Shown: positions 1-7,103 of the stretch, piece after piece
How the letters are laid out: the number at the start of each line of letters is the position of its first letter
How positions within the stretch are numbered: position 1 is the stretch's first letter
NCBI GenBank assembly: GCA_947503655.1
Contig: CANNEP010000022.1
Coordinates: 1-39,667, forward strand
Direction of reading: 5' to 3'
Length of the DNA stretch: 39,667 nucleotides
DNA from: an uncultured Microbacterium sp.
Lineage (GTDB): Bacteria > Actinomycetota > Actinomycetes > Actinomycetales > Microbacteriaceae
The notes under the pieces: model-generated
What the model saw: the letters and a program-made list of their open reading frames with translations, nothing else
The model's database searches: none
Told to the model about the DNA's origin: nothing
Made by a program: the position numbers and the translations under genes

Positions 1-587
1 GACAGCGCACCGTTCAAGCCACCCTTGATGACCGACGTGACGCTCATGCCCGCCTTGGCGAGTTCTTCCTGAGCGGCGGCGGCCTCAGTCGCCGAGTAGG
101 CGGTGTCAGCACCGGCCTGCAGTGCGGCCTCGCCGAGCGCTTCCTGCTCTTCCTTCGTCGCCATGATCGCGGCAGACGTGTTCGACATGGCCTGGTCGAA
201 CTCGGTGTTCTTCACGACGGCGAGCGTCACCATCGCGGCGACAGCGGCACCCGCGAGCATCATCGCGTTCGCGAGCTGCTGAGCCGCTTGGCGCTGATGC
301 TCGAGCGCTGCAGCATGCTCCTTTGCGGCCTTCTCGGCTTTCGCCGCCTCGTCGGCAGACTTCTTAGTTGCCGCCGCTTGGTCATCGAGGGGCCGCTTGG
401 CGTTCTTCGCAGATGCGGCGGCCTTGTCGGTCGCGGTGCCCTGGTCAGAAACCTTCTTGCCAGCCTTGGCCGCCGCGTCACCGGTCTTGTCGAACCCCTC
501 CTGGGCGTCCTTCAAGTCGCGTCGAAGAATCTCCGCCCCGACCGTTTGAATCTTCCAGACCAGCGCGCCTGCGTTGAACACTGACAT
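1..587 (-). CDS. Phage tail tape measure protein, N-terminal part
   Basis: This gene runs off the left edge; 195 residues are visible. Tape measure proteins set tail length and are threaded inside the tail tube. The visible part starts MSVFNAGALVWKIQTV, followed by an Ala/Lys/Asp-rich helical and probably coiled-coil segment (about residues 25-100), a hydrophobic helix (about 105-125), and a segment with EELAKAGMSV at about 177-186 that matches the start of the TP901-type tape measure core. The ATG at 587 is chosen because GGAAGG sits about 9 nt upstream. It overlaps the end of the frameshifted chaperone frame by 110 nt, and its place just after the tail chaperones is the standard siphovirus order. 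The family call is secure; the rest of the protein is not visible. Confidence 0.9.
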   Translation of the reverse strand, partial: MSVFNAGALVWKIQTVGAEILRRDLKDAQEGFDKTGDAAAKAGKKVSDQGTATDKAAASAKNAKRPLDDQAAATKKSADEAAKAEKAAKEHAAALEHQRQAAQQLANAMMLAGAAVAAMVTLAVVKNTEFDQAMSNTSAAIMATKEEQEALGEAALQAGADTAYSATEAAAAQEELAKAGMSVTSVIKGGLNGAL

Positions 588-1346
588 CGGTTACCGCCTT
601 CCGCACCCACGTGCCGTCGATGTCGGAAAGCCGCAGGATCGCGGCGCGAACGAAATGCCACGACCGTGTTTCGAGTGCACGGTCAAGGTCGGTGATGAAG
701 TCTTGCTGTGCGAGGTCGAGTTCGACCCGCTCGTAGATTTCCGGCATGACCATGCGCCAGAACTCATGAGCCGTGATGCCGCCTTGCGGTTGGGGTTTCG
801 CACCCGACAGGATGCGGGCGCGTTCGACCTTCCACTCGGGCGGGTACACGTACTCCGGGTAATAGCCCTCGGAGTTGGGAGTTCCTATGCCGTATGGGGC
901 GATGTCAGCCGCGCTGAGAGCCCCAGACGGGACGACAGCGCGGCGGCTGCTTTTAAAGTGCCACCGAGGCCGTTCCCGTCGTTGTCTGCCATGCCTTCGA
1001 TGTACGTCTTCACGCCGTCCATGCCGAGTATCGTTTGCCAGAAGAACGCGGGCATGAGAACCCATTCCGCTTCCGTCTGCGACAGTTCCCGACCGATGCG
1101 CGCGTAGTTCGTCTGCTCTGGTTCGGGCACAGGTTCCCAGCGTCCGGTGATCGCGTTCTCGCGTGCACCGTCGACAGCCATCTGCAGTGCGCCGAGCATG
1201 TTCTCGCCGTTGCCGCCCATCGTTTGGAGGTAGTCCTCCGTCATCTGGATGCCCGCATAGCCGGGGAGGGGTCGAATAACGAATGGTTTTTCGATCCCCT
1301 CCACGGCGATGTGAAGGTTACGGCCTTGTTTTGTTGCGGTGATCAT
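478..1346 (-). CDS. Tail assembly chaperone, long -1 frameshift product (GT-type)
   Basis: This is the extended chaperone predicted when ribosomes slip back one base at TTTAAAA (951-957). The product would be the first 132 codons of the short chaperone joined to 157 codons of the -1 frame, 289 aa in total, ending at 478. The extension begins SSRRAVVPSG and contains PEYVYPPEWKVERARILSG, which reads as ordinary protein rather than antisense noise. In siphoviruses the short G and long GT chaperones bind the tape measure protein and recruit tail tube subunits. The frame overlaps the start of the tape measure gene, as expected for this pair. No independent start with a good ribosome site is visible for the second frame, which favours frameshifting over a separate gene. 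Confidence 0.82.
885..1346 (-). CDS. Tail assembly chaperone, short form (G-type)
   Basis: A 153-aa protein starting MITATKQGRNLHIAVEG, with AGGGAAA upstream of the ATG. Its position between the major tail protein and the tape measure gene, and the overlap with a second open frame reached through a slippery heptamer, identify it as the short tail assembly chaperone. Residues after codon 132 (AAALSSRLGL onward) are used only when no frameshift occurs. The chaperone is a cytoplasmic assembly factor and is usually absent from mature virions. Function rests on position and frameshift structure more than on sequence similarity. Confidence 0.85.
   Translation of the reverse strand: MITATKQGRNLHIAVEGIEKPFVIRPLPGYAGIQMTEDYLQTMGGNGENMLGALQMAVDGARENAITGRWEPVPEPEQTNYARIGRELSQTEAEWVLMPAFFWQTILGMDGVKTYIEGMADNDGNGLGGTLKAAAALSSRLGLSARLTSPHTA
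951..957 (-). promoter_or_regulatory. -1 programmed frameshift slippery heptamer
   Basis: Read on the minus strand the zero frame is ACT TTA AAA GCA. The seven bases T TTA AAA fit the X XXY YYZ rule for tandem tRNA slippage into the -1 frame. Codon 130 of the short chaperone is ACT and codon 132 is AAA. I did not identify a convincing downstream stimulatory structure by eye. Confidence 0.85.
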
Positions 1347-1379
1347 GGTGAGTTTCCCTGCTCTCGTGATCAGTGCCGG

Positions 1380-2138
1380 TTAACCGGCGGTGTAGCTGAA
1401 TGCGGCGGAAGCGCCCTTGTCGTTCGTCACGATGATCGGTGCAGCGCCCGCCGTGGTTCCGGTGGGAAGCTGAATGACCAGCTGGTTCGCGTCAACGACG
1501 CGAATTTCAGTCGCCGCGACAGCCTTGACCGTGGCGGAGACCGCCGTGCCGAGACCGTAGCCGCGCACAACGACGAGGTCGCCCGCGCCCTGCGCCGGCG
1601 GTGTCACCGTCTCAATGACCGGCACACCAGTACCGGCGATAGGGGACGTCGCGAGGATCGCGGTGTCGCCGTCGTTCTTGAGCGTGAAGCGGAGCACGCC
1701 CTTGTCGGCGTAACCGGTGGCACCCTCAGCGACGGTGACGGAGAACTTGCCCTCAAAAGCGGGGAATCGCTCATCGAACGCGTCGGTGATGATCTGCAGG
1801 GTGCGCTTGTTGAGCTCACCGGTCGCATACGCGGCCTTCATGAGGTCGAGCACCCACGCCTGAGCGGCGACGATCTGCTTTGTTGCAGGGTCGCGCACAA
1901 CCTCGACGTCGAACGACGGCGCGAAGTTGTAGCCGATGACATCCTCAGCGGTCTTGCCCTTGTTGCCGTAGCGTTCGCGGGGAACGGTGATCGGCGTCGG
2001 GTTCAGGGCAAGGTTGTTGATGTCGGCGGTCATGTTCACGAACACGCCGCTCAGCTTGAGGCGGATGATGCGCTCGTGAGCGAGGGTCACCGAGCCGGCA
2101 GACGGCGTCATGGTGTTGTAAAGGGTCTGATCACCCAT
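1380..2138 (-). CDS. Major tail protein with C-terminal IPT/TIG-like domain
   Basis: A 252-aa protein starting MGDQTLYNTMTPSAGSV. The ATG at 2138 is preceded by AAAGGAG, a strong ribosome site; the frame is open further upstream but without support. Residues 1 to about 170 look like a siphovirus tail tube subunit and sit in the expected place between the tail terminator and the chaperones. From about residue 172 the pattern PVIETVTPP...GAGDLVVVRGYGLGT...ASAAFSYTAG matches IPT/TIG Ig-like folds, which decorate many tail tubes. Tube subunits polymerise into the DNA conduit. The Ig-like tail would be on the outer surface; that part is inference. Confidence 0.87.
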   Translation of the reverse strand: MGDQTLYNTMTPSAGSVTLAHERIIRLKLSGVFVNMTADINNLALNPTPITVPRERYGNKGKTAEDVIGYNFAPSFDVEVVRDPATKQIVAAQAWVLDLMKAAYATGELNKRTLQIITDAFDERFPAFEGKFSVTVAEGATGYADKGVLRFTLKNDGDTAILATSPIAGTGVPVIETVTPPAQGAGDLVVVRGYGLGTAVSATVKAVAATEIRVVDANQLVIQLPTGTTAGAAPIIVTNDKGASAAFSYTAG

Positions 2139-2205
2139 GGTTTCTCCTTTGTTCTGGTGGGGATGCCCGAAGGCGTGCCCCTCACGTGGAGGGGTGGTTT
2201 GTGGG

Positions 2206-2616
2206 TTAGCGGCGGCCGCGGAACATGTATGTTGCGGCGACGGCTGAGCGGCCCTGAGTGTCGGGGTCAAACGTGGTGGCGGAGAACTCCCACGCCCACG
2301 AAATGCCGAGCACCTGTGGCGTGTACGCCTTCTGATCGAGGACAGCACGGAGGTCGTTCGCCCACTCCATGACCTGCAGGGGCGAGCCTTTGCGGCGGGT
2401 GAAGATTTGCACCCGATACGTCATGTCGGCGCGGCCGTCGGCGAGAGGCGTCTGCGGGGACAGGAGTGTGAAGTCGTTGATCGTCGTCGGCATGACGCCG
2501 TCGAGCTTGATGCCCCGTTCAGGGAGCGCGCCGGTCGGCTTGTAGACGGCGAGACCGTTGTCGTGCAGGAGCTCAGCGAGGGCCTCGTTGAGGATCAGAG
2601 CGGGGTTAGTCATCAT
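2206..2616 (-). CDS. Tail terminator protein
   Basis: A 136-aa protein beginning MMTNPALILNEALAELL. Position after the HK97 gp10-like connector and before the major tail protein, plus its size, mark it as the tail terminator or head-tail joining protein that caps the tail tube. The central YRVQIFTRRKGSPLQVMEWA and the late GISWAWEFSATTF are typical of this family in actinophages. The start is at the ATGATG pair (2616 or 2613) with GGGAATGG just upstream; it overlaps the last codons of the 39-aa gene in front of it, which suggests translational coupling. Confidence 0.75.
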   Translation of the reverse strand: MMTNPALILNEALAELLHDNGLAVYKPTGALPERGIKLDGVMPTTINDFTLLSPQTPLADGRADMTYRVQIFTRRKGSPLQVMEWANDLRAVLDQKAYTPQVLGISWAWEFSATTFDPDTQGRSAVAATYMFRGRR

Positions 2617-2725
2617 CCATTCCCATCTGGCAGCGGGTTTCGGCGAGGATCGCGACCGACCGCGCGTTCGGACCTGATGGGATGTACCGCTCAGCGCCCT
2701 CGTCCTCAGCAAATAGCTCAGCCAC
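2606..2725 (-). CDS. Small structural-module protein, 39 aa, unknown
   Basis: A short frame from GTG (VAELFAEDEGAERYIP) that overlaps the stop of the gp10-like gene (GTGGCTGA) and ends within the start of the tail terminator (ATGGATGATGACTAA). It fills a 100-bp gap between two coupled genes in the same operon. It ends in an acidic DDD tail. No recognisable domain. The end-to-end overlaps are the main evidence that it is translated. Confidence 0.5.
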   Translation of the reverse strand: MAELFAEDEGAERYIPSGPNARSVAILAETRCQMGMDDD

Positions 2726-3065
2726 GCAGCACCGCCGCGACGATGATCGAGGCGAGCTCGTCACGCGCTTCGAGGATCGGCTCTTCGACGTACTTGCCTT
2801 GACGGCCGCCCTGGAAGTTGTATTCAGGGTGCTCGTGGAGGCGTGCAGCGTATGGGGTGTCGTACGTGATTTCCGCGCCCTCGTCAGGGTCGGTGGCTGG
2901 CGTGACAGCTCCGGTGCCGACGAGCGTCCCAATGTCGAGGGGGACACGTTCAGAGGTGATTGCGAGGCCGCGTTCGGTCGCGAGGTTAATGCCGCGCACG
3001 AGGCTCGCGTCGAGCTGGCCTGTGTCGAAGTTCGAGTCGACGGAGACGTTCACGCTCACTCCCAT
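2718..3065 (-). CDS. HK97 gp10-like head-tail/tail completion protein
   Basis: A 115-aa protein starting MGVSVNVSVDSNFDTGQ. The segment TSERVPLDIGTLVGTG is followed by ITYDTPYAARLHEHPEYNFQ, which is the pattern of the HK97 gp10 family: early-middle 'P.DTG.L' and then 'Y..YA...HE'. These proteins take part in head-tail joining or tail completion. GGGGAG lies upstream of the ATG. Its neighbours are a connector on one side and the tail terminator on the other. Confidence 0.82.
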   Translation of the reverse strand: MGVSVNVSVDSNFDTGQLDASLVRGINLATERGLAITSERVPLDIGTLVGTGAVTPATDPDEGAEITYDTPYAARLHEHPEYNFQGGRQGKYVEEPILEARDELASIIVAAVLRG

Positions 3066-3190
3066 GACAACTCCCCCCGGTAGGTGCGGTTTTCGCCGCG
3101 GTCACGTTCGTCGGAAATGTCTTGGTCGTAGCAGTACGACGCGGCCAGCTCAGACGGCCATTCGGATCCGCACTTCTCGCACTCGTACAC
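3056..3190 (-). CDS. Small CxxC zinc-ribbon-like protein, 44 aa
   Basis: Reads MYECEKCGSEWPSELAASYC from a GTG at 3190, two bases after the stop of the preceding connector gene, with GGAG about 8 nt upstream. It overlaps the start of the gp10-like gene by 10 nt. The Cys-x2-Cys pair and a later Cys suggest a half zinc ribbon. Function is unknown; small Cys-pair proteins are common between phage structural genes. Tight packing and the ribosome site support translation. Confidence 0.6.
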   Translation of the reverse strand: MYECEKCGSEWPSELAASYCYDQDISDERDRGENRTYRGELSWE

Positions 3191-3192
3191 GG

Positions 3193-3534
3193 CTACTCCA
3201 AAAACGCTTCGACGTGGGAAGGGGTGCCCTTGTAGTCAAAGAACGCAGAGTCGATGACCTCAGAGGTTCGTTCGCGGGGCGTGCCCGCCCACACCGTCAC
3301 GAGTGTGCGCGGTGCGACATCGTCTTGGGGGAGCAAGAACACCATCGTTGTGGACGTGATTTCCTGCCCAGACGTGGGAGAGGTCGAGCGGCGGTCAACG
3401 CGCAGTCGAGTCTTCTGCTCGACGTACGCGTGAACGGTGCGGGGCGTGCCCCAGGTATTGCCGGTTGCCGTCTCGCCCTCGAAAGGGGTGATCGTGACTC
3501 GGTGAGGAAGATGTGATTTCATCAGACGGGGCAC
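3193..3534 (-). CDS. Head-tail stopper/connector protein
   Basis: A 113-aa protein from a GTG at 3534 preceded by AGGAGG with about 6 nt spacing, which fixes the start. It begins MPRLMKSHLPHRVTITPFEG and contains VFLLPQDDVAPRTLVTVWAG, a beta-rich pattern like SPP1 gp16-type stoppers that close the portal channel after packaging. It lies directly after the adaptor gene in the usual head-to-tail order. The exact role (stopper or other connector) is inferred from position. Confidence 0.72.
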   Translation of the reverse strand: MPRLMKSHLPHRVTITPFEGETATGNTWGTPRTVHAYVEQKTRLRVDRRSTSPTSGQEITSTTMVFLLPQDDVAPRTLVTVWAGTPRERTSEVIDSAFFDYKGTPSHVEAFLE

Positions 3535-3543
3535 GGCAACCTC

Positions 3544-3954
3544 CTACGTGTGAGCGATCGCTGAGCGGATCAAGCCCGCGTTCTTGAGGATCGTGATGGC
3601 GAGGGAGCCGATGCGCTGCTCACGCACCTCCGCGTCGGTGAGGGAGGACTTCGAGGATGACGTGGTGCCGAGGCTGACAGAGCCGATGCTGACCGCCCCT
3701 TGCGTGAGTGCGGTGCCGAGCGGGTCGCCGGTCTCTTCCCAGTGCTGGATGATCGCGCACGTCGCGTCCTTGAACGCTTCACGGATCAGCGGATCAGTGG
3801 GATAGCCTTCGGCGTCGGTTTCGTAGGCGGCGAGGCGGGTGAGGCCGTCGACCTCGAACGATGCGGTGCCGAGGCGTTTCTCAACGACCGAATCGTTTTC
3901 GGGTGCCTGTTCCGCGAAAGCCTTGTATTCGGTGAGCGTCGCATACTTACGCAT
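3544..3954 (-). CDS. Head-tail adaptor protein
   Basis: A 136-aa protein starting MRKYATLTEYKAFAEQA, whose ATG overlaps the stop of the preceding gene (GATGCGTAA). The helical N-terminal half with DPLIREAFKDATCAIIQHWEE matches the gp15/gp6-like adaptor family, where a helical bundle docks on the portal ring. The Ser-rich GTTSSSKSSLTDAEV segment is a flexible linker before the last helix. Gene order supports it: adaptor, stopper, gp10, terminator. Confidence 0.75.
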   Translation of the reverse strand: MRKYATLTEYKAFAEQAPENDSVVEKRLGTASFEVDGLTRLAAYETDAEGYPTDPLIREAFKDATCAIIQHWEETGDPLGTALTQGAVSIGSVSLGTTSSSKSSLTDAEVREQRIGSLAITILKNAGLIRSAIAHT

Positions 3955-4276
3955 CGTCGCCGCCCAACGTGTCGCCGTCACCAATCTCCGGCCAGTCGTG
4001 CGCCTTGAGCAGGTCGAGGATCGCGGCCTTCGTGGCCTTCGGCGGGACTGTGATGTCGTTGGCGGCGGCAAGCTGCTGAAGCTCCGCCTTCGTCAGGTCG
4101 GCGAGCGGCGTCACGATCGCGTCAAGGATGGGTTCCTCTTCGATGGTTGCGCCGTGCTGGGTCAGTGCGAGGCGTCGCTCCGGGTGCAGTTCGTCAACGA
4201 ACGCAACCCCGTCACGGAACTCAACACCGATGAACTCTTGCCGCCCGGGTTCCGGGTGCGGGTGTGTGATCTTCAT
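3947..4276 (-). CDS. Structural-module protein with SAP/HeH-like C-terminus, copy 2
   Basis: A 109-aa protein starting MKITHPHPEPGRQEF, with AGGAAGG before the ATG. Residues of the form FIGVEFRDGVAFVDE align with FAGIEFENGVGTADV in the gene just upstream, so the two are paralogs. The C-terminal LTKAELQQLAAANDI...TKAAILDLLKAHD resembles a helix-extended-helix SAP/Rho-N-like motif that often contacts nucleic acid. It sits between the major capsid gene and the adaptor. Candidate roles are a head decoration or minor head protein; none is proven. Confidence 0.65.
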   Translation of the reverse strand: MKITHPHPEPGRQEFIGVEFRDGVAFVDELHPERRLALTQHGATIEEEPILDAIVTPLADLTKAELQQLAAANDITVPPKATKAAILDLLKAHDWPEIGDGDTLGGDDA

Positions 4277-4342
4277 GATGACCTTCCTGTGGGGCTGTGC
4301 CCGCGACCGGGGGAGTCAGGTCGCGGGCACAGCGGTTCACGT

Positions 4343-4696
4343 CTAGGACGCGGGAGGGGTGTTCGCGGATTCGTCGGCCGCGGCCTGCTCAGCAGCCGTT
4401 TTCGCGGCTTCGGCCTTGCGCTCAGCGAGCGTGTCGGTGATCGTCTTGAGGACTTCGCCCTTGTTGCCCGACACCGTGATGTCGTGCGTCTTGGCGTAGT
4501 CCTTCAGCTGGTCAGCCGTCCACTTGTCCGACGGGTCACCCTCAGGTGCGGAGGCAGTGGCTTCAACGGTGTAGCCGTGAGCGACAAGAACCGCGGTCGC
4601 GGCCTCGTCAACGTCAGCGGTGCCAACACCGTTCTCGAACTCGATGCCGGCGAACGTGCCCGTAAACGGCTCAGGGGCCGTGAACTTCGGTGCCAT
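4343..4696 (-). CDS. Structural-module protein with SAP/HeH-like C-terminus, copy 1
   Basis: A 117-aa protein starting MAPKFTAPEPFTGTFAG, with AGGGA upstream of the ATG at 4696. It shares its N-terminal beta segment and a C-terminal helix pair (DKWTADQLKDYAKTHDI, then NKGEVLKTITD) with the following gene. The last 25 residues are an Ala/Glu-rich disordered tail ending TPPAS. Position right after the capsid gene suggests a capsid-associated role. The domain call is by pattern only. Confidence 0.65.
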   Translation of the reverse strand: MAPKFTAPEPFTGTFAGIEFENGVGTADVDEAATAVLVAHGYTVEATASAPEGDPSDKWTADQLKDYAKTHDITVSGNKGEVLKTITDTLAERKAEAAKTAAEQAAADESANTPPAS

Positions 4697-4758
4697 GATT
4701 TCCCTGCTTTCGTTTGATGCTGGCCCCGCCACGGAGGCGACGGGGCCAGCGGTTGGGG

Positions 4759-5952
4759 TTACGCCCAGACGGGCTCAACCGGAAGGTCACGGATGATGCC
4801 GTGAGCGCGCTCGTTGCCCCACTTGAGGCCGACCTCGCCGTACAGCTGCTCGCGGTCGGAAGCGCCGACCTTTGCGAGAGGCTCGGAGAAGAAGTGGCCC
4901 TTGTTGGGGACGTTCAGGAACACAGGCTTGAGCTGCGACAGCGTCGACACCGCGAACGCGTCGTCGGGCATCCAACGATCCAGAAGGACGTTGAACGTGC
5001 CGAAGTCGCTCATGATCGTGGTGAAGTTAACGCCACCGACGGTGCGGGACTCTTCCTGGTACTGGCCGAACGCCTTCGCGTACGCCGTCGACAGGTTGCG
5101 CTTCTGACGTGCGCCGACGAGGATCGACGCGGTGTCGTCGCCGAGGCCACCGGACTGGAATACGCGCTCAAAGAGAGCATCGTACGTGTCCTTGGTGGTG
5201 CCGGCCGTGGTGAGCTTGCGCAGCGAGACGGTGGCGGTGCCGATGGCGATCGGTGCGCCGCCCTTGGTCGCGGAGACCTTGAACGAGCCCGCGCCCGCCG
5301 CGACCACGTAGTAAACGCGGTCGAGGAAGATCGCCGTCGAAACGCCCACGGACGTGAAGCGAACCGCGTCGCCGTTGACGAGCGTGGTCGATGCTTCCGT
5401 GATGGTGTCGGTCGCGGCGGCGAGCGCGTCGTGAGCCTCACCAAGGTTGATGACGTTCGACGTGATCGCCTCGATCAGACCGCCCGTGCGGCGGGCTGTG
5501 GTGTTGTTCGACGGGACGTGCTTACGGCCACGGATGAACGACAGCTCTACGTCAACCGCCTTCGCCTTGAGGGCCAGAGTGAACTGGTGGTCGAGCTCGT
5601 TCGTGACCGGGTTGCTCTGGTCGTTGTTGACGCCGGAGTGCTGGCCGGTCGCGGCCTGCTTCGTGTACGAGACTTCAACAGTTTCCTGGTGAATCTCGAC
5701 AACGTTCTTCACGTTGCGGCGCACACGGCCGTCGGCGGTCTGAGCGTTCGCACCCTCGAGTCGGGAACGGTTCTCCGACGATTCGCGGAGGTCTTCTTCC
5801 TGCCACTCGAACTCGACGGACTTGGTTTCCTCGCCACCCGACAGGCCACCGATAGCGGTGAGCAGGGGCGTTTCGGACGGGCTGACGTTGAACAGTTCGC
5901 CCGTGTAGTTCGGCAGGTTGTACGTCGTACCCTGCCCGGTGATTCCAGCCAT
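4759..5952 (-). CDS. Major capsid protein (SU10/DUF5309-like)
   Basis: A 397-aa protein starting MAGITGQGTTYNLPNYTG, with AAAGGAG ahead of the ATG. The pattern of the N-terminus (NVSPSETPLLTAIGG, then EFEWQEEDLRE) and of the C-terminus (REQLYGEVGLKWGNERAHG) matches the SU10/DUF5309 class of HK97-fold capsid proteins. It follows the scaffold gene, and the length is normal for the family. It self-assembles with scaffold into the procapsid. Residues about 195-245 (VSTAIFLDRVYYVVAAG, then SFKVSATKGG) look like an inserted beta domain that may project from the shell; this last point is inference. Confidence 0.9.
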   Translation of the reverse strand: MAGITGQGTTYNLPNYTGELFNVSPSETPLLTAIGGLSGGEETKSVEFEWQEEDLRESSENRSRLEGANAQTADGRVRRNVKNVVEIHQETVEVSYTKQAATGQHSGVNNDQSNPVTNELDHQFTLALKAKAVDVELSFIRGRKHVPSNNTTARRTGGLIEAITSNVINLGEAHDALAAATDTITEASTTLVNGDAVRFTSVGVSTAIFLDRVYYVVAAGAGSFKVSATKGGAPIAIGTATVSLRKLTTAGTTKDTYDALFERVFQSGGLGDDTASILVGARQKRNLSTAYAKAFGQYQEESRTVGGVNFTTIMSDFGTFNVLLDRWMPDDAFAVSTLSQLKPVFLNVPNKGHFFSEPLAKVGASDREQLYGEVGLKWGNERAHGIIRDLPVEPVWA

Positions 5953-5967
5953 GCTGATCTCCTTTGG

Positions 5968-6744
5968 TTACTGAGCGGATCGCGCGGCGGCGATCTGTCG
6001 CTTCAAGCTGATGGATGCCGCGATGTCCTTCTTCTCCACAGCTGCCTTGAGCTGTGCTTCGAGGGACTGAACGGTCGGCCCAGTGTGCGCCGCGTCGCCT
6101 GAACGCGTCGGGGGCTGTTTGAGTGCGGCATTGTCCTGCAACGCCTTGGTGATTGCGGCCTTCACGGCCGCCTCATCGGTCGGTTCTACCGACGCGATGG
6201 AGGTCTTGAACTGCTCGTTCGCGAGCAGAAGCGCGGTGTTTGCGCCGAGCGCGGGTGCGTGAATCGCGACCTGCAGTGCGACCTGACCGGCCTTGATTTG
6301 CGCGGCCGCGTCTGTGATTGTCGCGTCCTTCTCGGCGAGCTTCGACGTGAGGTCGGTGAGGGATGCGTTCAGCTTCGCCGGGTCAGTTTCCTGCTCTTCT
6401 CCGCCGCCGAGCGCCTTCGCGATATTGCCGAGGATGTTCTTCTCTGCAGCGGTTACGGCGTCAGCGATCTTCTGATCGGTCTTGGCCTTCTCGCTGGCAA
6501 GGTCACCCTTGACGTTCTGGATCAGCGCCCACGCCTTGTCCGGGTCGAACTTCGACTTATCGTCGCCCCACGGCGGGGTGGACTGCTGCTGTTCGCCCTG
6601 TTGCTGGCTCTGGTCGCCGGCATCGCCGCCAGCGCCTTCGCCCTCAATGAAACGCACGCCCATGACGTCGTAGCGAGTCGGGCCGATCTGTGCGAGCCCG
6701 TCAGCGCCACGGCGTGCGTGCGGGGTGTTTGTGATGGTGTCCAT
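5968..6744 (-). CDS. Capsid scaffolding protein
   Basis: A 258-aa protein with AAGGAG about 9 nt before the ATG. After a Gly/Gln-rich acidic stretch (about residues 35-60) it is almost entirely helical and rich in Lys/Ala/Glu, with a predicted coiled coil (about 75-160), and it ends in a basic helix (SLKRQIAAARSAQ). Acidic-helical scaffold with a basic C-terminal capsid-binding tail, placed directly before the major capsid gene, is the standard arrangement. The protein directs procapsid assembly and is then lost. Confidence 0.82.
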   Translation of the reverse strand: MDTITNTPHARRGADGLAQIGPTRYDVMGVRFIEGEGAGGDAGDQSQQQGEQQQSTPPWGDDKSKFDPDKAWALIQNVKGDLASEKAKTDQKIADAVTAAEKNILGNIAKALGGGEEQETDPAKLNASLTDLTSKLAEKDATITDAAAQIKAGQVALQVAIHAPALGANTALLLANEQFKTSIASVEPTDEAAVKAAITKALQDNAALKQPPTRSGDAAHTGPTVQSLEAQLKAAVEKKDIAASISLKRQIAAARSAQ

Positions 6745-7103
6745 CGGTTTACTCCTTGCCCCGCACCTGGCGGGATCGGTTAACCCACACCCATGCGTGC
6801 GGGAAGAGGAACCGTGCCGTCGCAGTGCAGGGCCAACGACGGCACGGAGAATGAGGGGAGTCGAGGGGCCGGTTCTACTAGCTCCGTCATCTTCACCCGG
6901 CCGTTACCCCAGAGGAGTGCTGGCCTCGACTCATCAACCCGTTCCACGGAGGGTCAGTCCGCCCCATTGCGGGGTATTCAGTTGTGGTCACACCCGGCAG
7001 GGGCAGTGCCGCCTAGCGCGAGAAAGGGGCGCGCGTCTTGAGCGGTCTTCACGTGGAGGCCTCATGCCCAGAGATTGGACGTGTTGACCCCTGCCGGGAT
7101 GGT
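6745..7103 (-). other. Structured non-coding stretch between MuF and scaffold genes
   Basis: No supported coding frame lies here. It holds several perfect inverted repeats. Outer arms 6993-7003 and 7088-7098 pair over 11 bp. Arms 6858-6866 and 6924-6932 pair over 9 bp and enclose CCAG/CTGG and GGCCGG/CCGGCC stems, giving a three-way junction on paper. Arms 6812-6822 and 6837-6847 pair over 11 bp with a 14-nt loop. The scaffold ribosome site AAGGAG follows near 6755. It may be a leader, processing or termination element, or a phage non-coding RNA. The repeats are seen; the RNA role is inference. Confidence 0.55.
6812..6847 (-). repeat. Perfect 11-bp stem-loop upstream of scaffold gene
   Basis: CCGTGCCGTCG pairs with CGACGGCACGG around a 14-nt loop. 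On the minus strand it is followed by GGTTCCTCTTCCC, which is pyrimidine-rich but lacks a clear U run, so intrinsic termination is possible but unproven. Confidence 0.6.

Noticed and set aside
1035..2372. Long plus-strand open frame
   Set aside because: It is antisense to the tail chaperone and major tail protein genes, has no ribosome site and has an Arg/His/Gly-rich composition typical of shadows in high-GC DNA.
4714..6102. Long plus-strand open frame opposite the capsid gene
   Set aside because: It is a shadow of the major capsid gene; codon bias and start signals favour the minus strand.
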